64,000 nucleotides of DNA. It comes from Nocardioides baculatus. GTDB lineage: Bacteria; Actinomycetota; Actinomycetes; Propionibacteriales; Nocardioidaceae. Below, piece by piece: positions 1-7,525 of this stretch (the stretch's first letter is position 1; each line of letters opens with the position of its first letter). The notes under the pieces were generated by a model. It made no database searches, was not told the origin of the DNA, and was given only the letters and a program-made list of their open reading frames with translations. A program made the position numbers and the translations under genes. Where the stretch lies: NCBI RefSeq assembly GCF_016735675.1, contig NZ_JAERSG010000004.1:186001-250000 (forward strand). The letters are read 5' to 3'.

Positions 1-1413
1 GAGATCCGGTGGCCGCGGGCGACCGTCATCCGGCGCGCGGGCGCCGCGCGCCGCCGTACGCACACCGTGATCGGCGCCGGCGTGGCCGCCGCCGCGCTCG
101 TCGTCTCCGGCTCGCTGGTGGCCACCGGCGCCGACGCCGAGGCGACCAGCCTCCGCGAGGAGAAGGTGTCGGCCGGGGTGACGGTCCATGCACCCGAGCC
201 GGCCGATGCGACGGGCGAGCCGCTCATCGACGAGGCGGCGCTGCTCTCCCCCGCCCAGATGGCGCGCTTCGGCGCCGGCCTCGACTGGTCGGAGACCGCC
301 ACCACCGACAACCTGTCCGGCTCCGGCCTGCTCGCGCCGTGCCAGCGCGAGCGCTTCGCCGACCCCGAGGGCGTCACCGCCCTCGCTCGCACCTGGGAGG
401 GATCCGCGACCCGCACGGTGCGCACCACCGCCAAGAAGGGCGCCACGGGCGCCGGGAAGCGGACCCGCAAGAGCCAGGAGACCCGGGTCGAGTCGACGGC
501 CGTCCAGCTCGTCGAGATGTCACGTGACGCCGACCGGGCCGCAGCCGCGTTCCAGACCGCGTCGGTCTGGTACGGCGGGTGCGCCGACCCGCGCACGCAG
601 CTCCTCGACACCTTCACCGTCAAGCGGGTCGGCGACGAGGCCCGCGCCTTCCGGCTGCGGACGTGGGGCAAGCAGAAGTCCACGCTCACCGTCGGGCTGG
701 CCCGCACCGGGAGCCTGGTGGTCACCACGGTCGTGCGCAGCACCGGTCGTGCGGCGAGCGACAAGGCGACCCTCACCGGCCTCTCCGCCTCCGTCAACGC
801 GCTCTGCGGCACCGAGGGCGCCGCGGCGTGCGCCGGTCGGGCTCGCTCCAGCGCGACGGCGCCGCTCGACATCGGCGCGCCGCCCGGCTTCCTGTCGGTC
901 GTCGACCTGCCGCCGGTCGCATCGGTGGTCGGCCCCTGGGTGGGCACCGACCCCGAGCGGGCCCGCGCCAACTACGCCGCCACCCGCTGCGACAACACCT
1001 CGTTCGCGGGCAAGGGGATCAGCCGGGCGAAGACCCGGACCTTCCTCTTCCCCGGGACGCCCAACGACCAGCTGGGCCTCACCCAGACGATCGGCGAGAT
1101 GGCCCAGGCGAAGGCCCGGGACTTCGTCGCCGGCATCCGCACGAAGATCCGGCAGTGCGGCCAGGCCAACCTCGGCACGACGGTCACGCCCCTCGCCTCG
1201 TCGTCGTCCGCGGACTCGGACCTGAGCGTGTGGGCGCTGTCGATCGAGCTCAACGACAGCCAGTCGTTCCCCTTCCTGATGGCGATCGTGCGCGACGGCA
1301 CGGCCGTCTCCCAGCTGGGGTTCGCCCCGGTACGTGACATGACGATGGCGCGCGACGACTTCGTCGCCCTCTCCCGCCGCATGCTCGATCGCCTCGAGGG
1401 CCTTCCTCGTTGA
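1..1413 (+). CDS. Membrane-anchored sensor-like protein (5' partial)
   Basis: The frame is open from base 1, so the true start lies outside the window; a GTG at 67 would cut off the basic cytoplasmic stretch (IRRAGAARRRTH) that precedes the hydrophobic segment VIGAGVAAAALVVSGSLVATG. This looks like a short cytoplasmic N-terminus, one membrane anchor and a long exported part. The exported part has two similar halves, each with paired cysteines (LAPC...YGGC; TRCD...RQCG) and a hydrophobic strand near its end, resembling PknH_C-type sensor domains. In relatives such genes often follow an ECF sigma gene, which would lie just upstream of the window; that is inference. No catalytic motif is seen. 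Confidence 0.7.
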   Translation, partial: EIRWPRATVIRRAGAARRRTHTVIGAGVAAAALVVSGSLVATGADAEATSLREEKVSAGVTVHAPEPADATGEPLIDEAALLSPAQMARFGAGLDWSETATTDNLSGSGLLAPCQRERFADPEGVTALARTWEGSATRTVRTTAKKGATGAGKRTRKSQETRVESTAVQLVEMSRDADRAAAAFQTASVWYGGCADPRTQLLDTFTVKRVGDEARAFRLRTWGKQKSTLTVGLARTGSLVVTTVVRSTGRAASDKATLTGLSASVNALCGTEGAAACAGRARSSATAPLDIGAPPGFLSVVDLPPVASVVGPWVGTDPERARANYAATRCDNTSFAGKGISRAKTRTFLFPGTPNDQLGLTQTIGEMAQAKARDFVAGIRTKIRQCGQANLGTTVTPLASSSSADSDLSVWALSIELNDSQSFPFLMAIVRDGTAVSQLGFAPVRDMTMARDDFVALSRRMLDRLEGLPR

Positions 1414-1444
1414 CACCGCCCCGCTGATCCTGCGGGCACGTGAC

Positions 1445-1471
1445 GCAACCTTTTCGCCCTGTGCGGTGTCT
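1445..1471 (+). promoter_or_regulatory. ECF-type promoter (GCAACC-N17-GTCT)
   Basis: GCAACC at 1445-1450 and GTCT at 1468-1471 are 17 bp apart, a spacing and pair of elements typical of actinobacterial extracytoplasmic-function sigma promoters. It lies 8 bp before the ATG of the lipoprotein gene, so the transcript would have almost no leader. It suggests that the lipoprotein belongs to an envelope-stress regulon. Assignment rests on motif resemblance only. Confidence 0.4.
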
Positions 1472-1479
1472 CAGTTGTC

Positions 1480-2760
1480 ATGAGCTCCTCCGCGCGACTG
1501 CTGGCCGCGGCACTGGCCTGCACGGCCACGCTCGCCGCGTGCGGCGGCCAGCCGTCGGCCGGGCCGTCGACCGGCTCCGGGGCGGCGGGCGCCGACCCCA
1601 CGGCGGGCGATCAGGACTCTCCCCCGACCACCGCGGCGGCGGCGACCCGCATCGCGGACGACTTCCCGCTGTCCGCCGGGATGGGTGGACCGGGCGACAC
1701 CGTCCCCACGACCCGCACCGGCACCGGGCTGCGCAGCTTCGAGCTGTGCGGCACGTCCCCGTTGCGCGGACTGGGCACCCGCGACCGGATGGTCGCCGAC
1801 AACAGCGGTGGCGAGTCCCTGGCCACCCGCGAGCTGGTGCTGCTCGGTAGCCCCGACGAGTCCGCGCGCGTTGCCGCGTCCTTCACCGACCTGGCCACCG
1901 GCTGCGACCGCCCGACGACGGGCAGCGGTGTGGAGACCACCGCCGAGGCGCGCGAGTCGACCTTCGGCGAGGCGCCCGCGACCGTCGTGGTGCAGGGCTA
2001 CCTCTTCGACGGCGAGCCCGGGCCGGGCCACCTGGTGGTCCACGTCGTACCGGTCGGTGCGGCCCTGCTGGTGACCCAGACCTACGGCGAGTGGCCGGAC
2101 GTGTCCGACGGCGTCGACGGCACCGCTCAGCAGCTCCAGGACGTCGTCGCTGCGATGGACGTCTTCACCGAGGGCGGCGAGCCCGCCGTGGCGCAGACTG
2201 AGCAGATCCCGGACGACTTCCCGATGCTGGCCGGGTGGCCGCCGAGCTCGGAGGCCGACGGGGACGGCCGGTCCGGACCGAGCCGCGTGGCCGACGCCGT
2301 CGTGTTCACGGCGTGCGGCACCGAGTGGCGAGAGCCCGCGCGGGTCGACCGGGTCCGCGCCGGCTGGGACAGCGCCGAGGACTACCGGACCCGCCAGCTC
2401 ACGACGTACGACGACGACGACGCGGCGGTGGCGGCCGTCGAGGACCTCGTCGCGTTCGAGCGGTCCTGCCCGACCGAGCCGCCCGGAGAGGACGGGTTCG
2501 GGACCGAGCGCGAGGTCCGCCCGGTTGCGCTCGGGGACGACGGGTGGGCGATACTCGAGCGCGACACATTCAACGGGAGTCCGTCCGTCTTCGGTGCGAG
2601 CACCGTGGTCGTACGGGTCGGACGAGCAGTGCTGGTCGTGAGCCACGGGGGCCATGCCGGCTATCCCGGTGGCGACGGACAGCAACAGGTCGACGCCATG
2701 GGCTCAGAGGCCGCGAGGTCGATCGCACAGATGTGTCAGTTCACGAAAACGGGGTGTTAA
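1480..2760 (+). CDS. Lipoprotein with duplicated sensor-like domain
   Basis: A 426-residue protein starting with a lipoprotein signal (ALACTATLAACGG; lipobox Cys about residue 20), so it should be lipid-anchored outside the membrane. The mature part is an internal duplication: ADDFPLSAG near residue 60 and PDDFPMLAG near 245 each begin a module with FELCGT / FTACGT, a TREL / TRQL strand and a second Cys (ATGC / ERSC). The Cys pairs probably form one disulfide per module, as in PknH_C-like sensor domains. It is separated by 66 bp from the upstream membrane protein of similar design and has its own ECF-like promoter. No enzyme motif is visible; function unknown. Confidence 0.75.
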   Translation: MSSSARLLAAALACTATLAACGGQPSAGPSTGSGAAGADPTAGDQDSPPTTAAAATRIADDFPLSAGMGGPGDTVPTTRTGTGLRSFELCGTSPLRGLGTRDRMVADNSGGESLATRELVLLGSPDESARVAASFTDLATGCDRPTTGSGVETTAEARESTFGEAPATVVVQGYLFDGEPGPGHLVVHVVPVGAALLVTQTYGEWPDVSDGVDGTAQQLQDVVAAMDVFTEGGEPAVAQTEQIPDDFPMLAGWPPSSEADGDGRSGPSRVADAVVFTACGTEWREPARVDRVRAGWDSAEDYRTRQLTTYDDDDAAVAAVEDLVAFERSCPTEPPGEDGFGTEREVRPVALGDDGWAILERDTFNGSPSVFGASTVVVRVGRAVLVVSHGGHAGYPGGDGQQQVDAMGSEAARSIAQMCQFTKTGC

Positions 2761-2939
2761 CCAGTCATGTCCATTCCATCCACGCTGGCCAGCTCGGCCT
2801 GCCCGACCCTCCCCTCGCCCCGCCGCGTCTCCGCGGTGGCGCCGGTGCGCCTCCTGGGCGCACACGTCGTGTGGCGGATCCTCTGGGAGGCCCAGCGACC
2901 GGCGCGCCACCGCCACGGGCAGGAGCACCCGAAATCGCC

Positions 2940-2971
2940 GACGGCCCCGCAGGCTGACCTGCGGAGCCGTC
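2940..2971 (-). terminator. Stem-loop downstream of sucD
   Basis: GACGGC-C-CCGCAGG, loop CTGA, then CCTGCGG-A-GCCGTC forms a 14-position stem with a single mismatch, 13 bp beyond the sucD stop codon. It has no clear U-tract, which is common in high-G+C actinobacteria. It could also stop read-through from the lipoprotein gene on the other strand. The rest of 2761-2984 shows no gene I can support. Confidence 0.6.
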
Positions 2972-2984
2972 TGGAAGCGTTCGA

Positions 2985-3866
2985 TCAGAGCGCCTGAAGG
3001 ACCTCGCGCATCAGCGCGGCGGTCTCCGACGGCGTCTTGCCGACCTTGACCCCGGCGGCCTCGAGGGCCTCCTTCTTGGCCTGCGCGGTGCCCGACGAGC
3101 CCGACACGATGGCGCCGGCGTGGCCCATCGTCTTGCCCTCCGGGGCGGTGAAACCGGCGACGTAGCCGACGACCGGCTTCGTCACGTGGTCCTTGATGTA
3201 GGCCGCCGCACGCTCCTCGGCGTCGCCGCCGATCTCGCCGATCATGACGATCGCCTTCGTGTCGGGGTCGTTCTCGAAGGCCTCGAGCGCGTCGATGTGG
3301 GTGGTGCCGATGATCGGGTCACCACCGATGCCGATGGCGGTCGTGAAGCCGTAGTCCTTCAGCTCGAACATCATCTGGTAGGTCAGCGTGCCCGACTTCG
3401 AGACCAGGCCGACCGGGCCCTTGCCCGCGATCGTGTGCGGCGTGATGCCGGCCAGCGACTCGTCGGGCGTGATGATGCCCGGGCAGTTGGGGCCGATCAT
3501 CCGGGTGGACTTGCCCTCGAGGTAGGCGACGACCTCGGCGGTGTCGAGGACGGGGACGCCCTCGGTGATCACGACGAGGAGCGGGATCTCGGCGTCGATG
3601 GCCTCGATGCAGGCGTCCTTGGTGAAGGCGGGCGGCACGAAGGCGACCGAGACGTTGGCGCCGGTCTCCTTCATGGCCTCCTCGACGGTGCCGAAGACCG
3701 GCAGCTCCTGGCCGCCGAGCTCGACCGTCGTACCGGCCTTGCGGGCGTTGACGCCGCCGACGATGTTGGCGCCCGACTCGACCATGAGGGTGGTGTGCTT
3801 CGCGCCCATCCCGCCCGTCATGCCCTGGACGATGATCTTGGAGTCCTTGTTGAGGTAGATGCTCAT
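2985..3866 (-). CDS. sucD: Succinyl-CoA synthetase alpha subunit
   Basis: The alpha subunit of the TCA-cycle enzyme that converts succinyl-CoA to succinate with substrate-level ATP or GTP formation. At 293 residues it is full length. Visible landmarks are the CoA-binding Rossmann loop QGMTGGMGA (residues 14-22), the GPNCPGII stretch around 125-132, and the phosphorylated active-site histidine H249 in [10 protein letters not shown]. It starts at an ATG 17 bp after the sucC stop and forms the classic sucCD operon with sucC. A strong stem-loop follows. Confidence 0.97.
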   Translation of the reverse strand: MSIYLNKDSKIIVQGMTGGMGAKHTTLMVESGANIVGGVNARKAGTTVELGGQELPVFGTVEEAMKETGANVSVAFVPPAFTKDACIEAIDAEIPLLVVITEGVPVLDTAEVVAYLEGKSTRMIGPNCPGIITPDESLAGITPHTIAGKGPVGLVSKSGTLTYQMMFELKDYGFTTAIGIGGDPIIGTTHIDALEAFENDPDTKAIVMIGEIGGDAEERAAAYIKDHVTKPVVGYVAGFTAPEGKTMGHAGAIVSGSSGTAQAKKEALEAAGVKVGKTPSETAALMREVLQAL

Positions 3867-3883
3867 CTTCTCAGTTCTCTCTC

Positions 3884-5053
3884 TCAGGCCTGGTGGGCGA
3901 GCTCGGCGGCCTTGTCGGCCGCGCCGTCCATCGTGTCGACCTGGGTGACCAGCGGGTGGTTGAGCTCGTCGAGGATCGCGCGACCCTTGTCGACGTTGTT
4001 GCCGTCGAGGCGTACGACGAGCGGCTTGGTGGCGCTGTCGCCGAGGATCTCGAGCGCGCCCTTGATGCCGTTGGCGACCTCGTCGCAGGCGGTGATGCCG
4101 CCGAAGACGTTGACGAAGACGCTCTTGACCTGCTCGTCGTTGAGGATCACGTCGAGGCCGTCGGCCATCACCTGGGCGTTGGCGCCGCCACCGATGTCGA
4201 GGAAGTTGGCCGGCTTCACGCCGCCGTGCGCCTCACCGGCGTACGCGACGACGTCGAGGGTGCTCATCACGAGGCCCGCGCCGTTGCCGATGATGCCGAC
4301 CTGGCCGTCGAGCTTGACGTAGTTGAGGCCCTTGTCCTTGGCCTTCGACTCGAGCGCGTCGGCCTCCTCGCGGATCTCGAACTGCGCGTGGTCGGGGTGA
4401 CGCACCTCGGAGGCGTTCTCGTCGAGCGAGACCTTGCCGTCGAGCGCCTCGAGCTTGTCGCCCTCGAGGCGGGCCAGCGGGTTGACCTCCACCAGGGTGG
4501 CGTCCTCCTCGACGTAGACCTTCCAGAGGTTCTGCACCATCTCGATGGCCTGGTCGCGCAGCTCGGCGGGGAACTTGGCCTCGTCGACGATCGCGGCGGC
4601 CTTCTCGGGCGTGACGCCCTCGAGCGCGTTGATCGGGATCTGCTTCACGGCGTCGGGGTTGGTCTTGGCGACCTCCTCGATCTCCACGCCGCCCTCGACC
4701 GAGGCGATGCACAGGTGCGAGCGGTTGGAGCGGTCGAGCAGGAACGAGAAGTAGTACTCCTCGACCGGCGGCGTCGCCGGCGTGACCAGGACGCGGTTGA
4801 CGCGCAGGCCCTTGATCTCCATCCCGAGGATGTCGCGGGCGTAGGACTCGGCCTCGTCGGCGGTCTTCGCGATCTTCACGCCGCCCGCCTTGCCGCGGCC
4901 GCCGGCCTTGACCTGCGCCTTGACGACCGTGACTCCGCCCATCTCCTCGGCGGCTGCGCGAGCGGCCTCGGGGGTCTCGGCGACCACACCCAACGTCGTT
5001 GCGACTCCGTGCTTGGCGAAGAGCTCCTTCGCCTGGAATTCCATCAGGTCCAC
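3884..5053 (-). CDS. sucC: Succinyl-CoA synthetase beta subunit
   Basis: ADP-forming succinate-CoA ligase beta subunit, partner of the adjacent sucD product. I chose the GTG at 5053 because it gives (V/M)[16 protein letters not shown], the normal family N-terminus, a 389-residue protein like other SucC proteins, and an AAAGGA ribosome-binding site 11 bp upstream; the longer open frame to 5134 adds sequence that matches nothing expected. An ATP-grasp fold is indicated by [17 protein letters not shown] near residues 43-60, by [11 protein letters not shown], and by the C-terminal [18 protein letters not shown] that contacts the alpha subunit. It reads divergently from the photolyase gene across a 142-bp spacer. 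Confidence 0.96.
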   Translation of the reverse strand: MDLMEFQAKELFAKHGVATTLGVVAETPEAARAAAEEMGGVTVVKAQVKAGGRGKAGGVKIAKTADEAESYARDILGMEIKGLRVNRVLVTPATPPVEEYYFSFLLDRSNRSHLCIASVEGGVEIEEVAKTNPDAVKQIPINALEGVTPEKAAAIVDEAKFPAELRDQAIEMVQNLWKVYVEEDATLVEVNPLARLEGDKLEALDGKVSLDENASEVRHPDHAQFEIREEADALESKAKDKGLNYVKLDGQVGIIGNGAGLVMSTLDVVAYAGEAHGGVKPANFLDIGGGANAQVMADGLDVILNDEQVKSVFVNVFGGITACDEVANGIKGALEILGDSATKPLVVRLDGNNVDKGRAILDELNHPLVTQVDTMDGAADKAAELAHQA

Positions 5054-5195
5054 GAGGTGACCGATCCTTTTCGTCTTGCGAACAGTGGCGGGTTTTCCCT
5101 CTCGGCACCCTAGACCCGTCGGGCGGGTCTCCACGAGGCCGGGTGAGCGTGGTGGTGGTCACCCCCTGTCTGCGCGCCGGGCTACCTTGAACCGC

Positions 5196-6527
5196 ATGTC
5201 CTCCACGTCCAGGCCGAGCTCGGCAGTCATGTGGTTCCGGCGCGACCTGCGGGTGCGCGACAACCCGGCGCTCCTCGCGGCGCTCGAGGAGGGCACGACC
5301 ACGGCGCTCTTCGTCGTCGACCCCGCGATCTGGTCCGGGGCGGGTGCGGCGCGGCGGGCATGGCTCGCGGCCAACGTGCTCGCGCTCGCCGAGAGGATCC
5401 CGCTCACCGTCCACCACGGCGACCCGCGCGAGGTCGTCCCCCGCGTCGCCGACGGTCGCCGCGTGCACGTGTCGGCGGAGACGACGCCCTACGGCCGCCG
5501 CCGCGACGAGGCGGTCGGTGAGCAGGTCGAGCTGGTCGCCACCGGGTCGCCGTACGCCGTGGGGCCGGGGCGGGTGCGCAACGGCAGCGGCAACCCCTAC
5601 CAGGTGTTCACCGCCTTCGCCCGGGGCTGGCGCGAGCACGGGTGGCCCGAGCCGGCCGCCACGCCCCGCTCCCCCGACCTCGCGCCCGCCGACTCCCACA
5701 AGCGGGCTCTCGACATGCTGGAGAAGGCGGTGGCCGACGCGCCGTTCGAGCTGCCCGGGGCCGGCGAGGACGCCGCGTGGCGTCGCTGGCGCTCGTTCCG
5801 CGACGAGGGCCTCCGGTCCTACTCCGACGAGCGCAACCGGCCCGACCACGACGGCACCTCGCGCCTCTCGCCCTACCTCCACCTCGGCGTCCTGCACCCG
5901 CGCTCGCTGCTGGCCGACATCGACACCCGGTCGACCTACGCCAACGAGATCGCGTGGCGCGAGTTCTACGCCGACGTGCTCTGGCACGAGCCCGCGTCGG
6001 CGTGGACCGACCTCAAGCCGGCCCTGAAGGGGATGCGCTACGACGAGCCCGAGGACGCGATCGAGGCGTGGCGCACGGGGACGACGGGCTTCCCGATCGT
6101 CGACGCGGGGATGCGCCAGCTGCTCCACTCCGGCTGGATGCACAACCGGGTCCGGATGATCACCGCCTCCTTCCTCACCAAGGACCTCCACGTGTGGTGG
6201 CCGGTCGGCGCGCGGCACTTCCTCGACCTGCTGATCGACGGCGACGTGGCGTCCAACAACCACGGCTGGCAGTGGGTCGCGGGCACCGGGACGGACGCCT
6301 CGCCCTACTTCCGCGTCTTCAACCCGATCACCCAGGGGATGAAGTTCGACCCGCAGGGCGACTACGTACGCCGCTGGGTCCCCGAGCTCGCCCACCTGCC
6401 CGGCAAGGCGGCCCACGAGCCGTGGAAGTCCGACGTGGGCTACGAGAAGGACTACCCGCTCCGCATCGTCGATCACGCCGACGAACGGGTCGAAGCCCTC
6501 GAGCGCTACCAGGCCGCACGCTCCTGA
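5196..6527 (+). CDS. phr: Deoxyribodipyrimidine photolyase
   Basis: A 443-residue class I photolyase/cryptochrome protein, predicted to repair UV cyclobutane pyrimidine dimers with light via FAD and an antenna cofactor. The N-terminal photolyase domain starts with WFRRDLRVRDNPAL. The C-terminal FAD-binding domain carries RLSPYLHLGVL, EIAWREFYADVLWHEP, TGFPIVDAGMRQL and HNRVRMITASFL, followed by NNHGWQWVAGTGTDASPYF, which holds conserved DNA- and FAD-contacting residues and a Trp electron-transfer position. The start at 5196 (MSSTSRPSSAVMWFRRD) was preferred to an upstream extension of low-complexity sequence. It stands alone, divergent from sucCD. Confidence 0.95.
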   Translation: MSSTSRPSSAVMWFRRDLRVRDNPALLAALEEGTTTALFVVDPAIWSGAGAARRAWLAANVLALAERIPLTVHHGDPREVVPRVADGRRVHVSAETTPYGRRRDEAVGEQVELVATGSPYAVGPGRVRNGSGNPYQVFTAFARGWREHGWPEPAATPRSPDLAPADSHKRALDMLEKAVADAPFELPGAGEDAAWRRWRSFRDEGLRSYSDERNRPDHDGTSRLSPYLHLGVLHPRSLLADIDTRSTYANEIAWREFYADVLWHEPASAWTDLKPALKGMRYDEPEDAIEAWRTGTTGFPIVDAGMRQLLHSGWMHNRVRMITASFLTKDLHVWWPVGARHFLDLLIDGDVASNNHGWQWVAGTGTDASPYFRVFNPITQGMKFDPQGDYVRRWVPELAHLPGKAAHEPWKSDVGYEKDYPLRIVDHADERVEALERYQAARS

Positions 6528-6568
6528 CCTGCAGCTATGCACGAATTTTGCCGTCGATGTCCTTTTCC

Positions 6569-6584
6569 GTGATCTATCCGTTAC
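6569..6584 (-). promoter_or_regulatory. Possible MtrA-type site
   Basis: Read on the minus strand, GTAACGGATAGATCAC contains two TAAC/TCAC half-sites about one helical turn apart, which resembles the loose direct repeats bound by the actinobacterial regulator MtrA. MtrA is known to control cell-wall hydrolase genes, and an M23 peptidase gene starts 69 bp downstream. The surrounding sequence (6540-6600) is also distinctly more A/T-rich than the average here, as expected for a promoter. This is resemblance only. Confidence 0.3.
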
Positions 6585-6652
6585 AGTCGTGCGCGGTCTT
6601 GCCGACCTCAAACCCCCCTGATGACGACCCGGCAGATTGGTGACTATTTCCT

Positions 6653-7486
6653 ATGGGCAACCACCGAGCGGAGCGCGCTCCCAAGCGACGCACCCCCTCG
6701 GCAGCGGAAGCACCCCTGATCGGAAAGCGTCGAGCGACCACGCCGACCCGCCGTTCGGTGCTGCGGAGCGTGCCGTCCCTGCCTCTCGTGGCCGGGGTCG
6801 CCGTGCTCGCCATCTCCGCAGGTGGCGCCGTCACCGCATCGGGCGCGGGTGTCACCGCGCTGACCTCGTCGGGCTCCTCGCTCGACGCCCAGGGCTCGAT
6901 CGGCTCCGTCGCCGGCCAGGCGCTCTCGCGCCGCGGCGCCGTCGTCAGCCGCAGCGGTAGCCGCGACTCCACCGGTGAGGAGACCGACCCCGAGCTGGTC
7001 GCCCTCGCCGAGAAGCAGATGGCCGAGCGCGAGGCCAAGCTCGCCGAGATCCGCAAGGCCGCCGAGAAGCAGGCGGCGAAGATCAAGGAGAACAAGTGGC
7101 TCCTGCCGCTTGACGTCTACCAGATCACCGCGACCTTCGGTCAGTACGGCCTCTGGGCCAGCTACCACACCGGCCTGGACTTCAACGGCAACACCGGCGA
7201 CCCGATCCACGCCATCGCCAACGGCACGGTCACCTCGACCGGCTACGACGGCGCCTACGGCAACAAGACCGTCGTCACCCTCGATGACGGCACCGAGATC
7301 TGGTACTGCCACCAGACGACGATCTACGTCTCCGTCGGCGAGCGGGTCTACGGCGGCGACACCATCGGCACCGTCGGCGCCACCGGCAACGTCACCGGCT
7401 CCCACCTCCACCTCGAGGTCCGCCCCGGCGGCGGTGGCCCGGTCGACCCCTTCCAGGCCTTCGTCCAGCACGGCATCGTCCCCTGA
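6653..7486 (+). CDS. M23 family metallopeptidase, envelope-anchored
   Basis: A predicted peptidoglycan endopeptidase of 277 residues. A basic N-terminus is followed by a hydrophobic segment at about 42-64 (signal/anchor), a low-complexity linker, a charged coiled coil at 112-147 (AEKQMAEREAKLAEIRK) and an M23/LytM domain at 150-277. The zinc ligands are present: H172 and D176 in YHTGLDFNG and H253 in GSHLHLEV; H220 (YCHQ) and H251 complete the catalytic set, so the enzyme should be active. A family role in cell separation or wall remodelling is likely. There is no strong Shine-Dalgarno sequence before the ATG. Confidence 0.9.
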   Translation: MGNHRAERAPKRRTPSAAEAPLIGKRRATTPTRRSVLRSVPSLPLVAGVAVLAISAGGAVTASGAGVTALTSSGSSLDAQGSIGSVAGQALSRRGAVVSRSGSRDSTGEETDPELVALAEKQMAEREAKLAEIRKAAEKQAAKIKENKWLLPLDVYQITATFGQYGLWASYHTGLDFNGNTGDPIHAIANGTVTSTGYDGAYGNKTVVTLDDGTEIWYCHQTTIYVSVGERVYGGDTIGTVGATGNVTGSHLHLEVRPGGGGPVDPFQAFVQHGIVP

Positions 7487-7489
7487 CCT

Positions 7490-7521
7490 GGGGCTCGCCC
7501 CTGCTCGTCCGCCGTCGGCGG
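7490..7521. terminator. Two short GC hairpins between convergent genes
   Basis: GGGG-CTCG-CCCC (7490-7501) and CCGCC-GTC-GGCGG (7509-7521) fill the 39-bp gap between the ends of the M23 peptidase gene and pcrA. They could act as a weak bidirectional terminator. Both stems are short and in a high-G+C genome such pairs arise easily by chance. Confidence 0.3.
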
Positions 7522-7525
7522 TCCC

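Noticed and set aside
2767-2997. A 76-residue frame between the lipoprotein gene and sucD
   Set aside because: It has no ribosome-binding site or domain and runs through the sucD terminator into the sucD 3' end.
4233-6611. A 792-residue minus-strand open frame over sucC and the photolyase
   Set aside because: It is low-complexity Arg/Gly/Asp sequence antisense to the photolyase and out of frame in sucC. It is a by-product of G/C-rich third positions.
6528-6652. A c-di-AMP (ydaO-type) riboswitch before the M23 peptidase
   Set aside because: Such switches do precede cell-wall hydrolase genes in actinobacteria, but the 125-bp leader lacks the conserved core and is too short.
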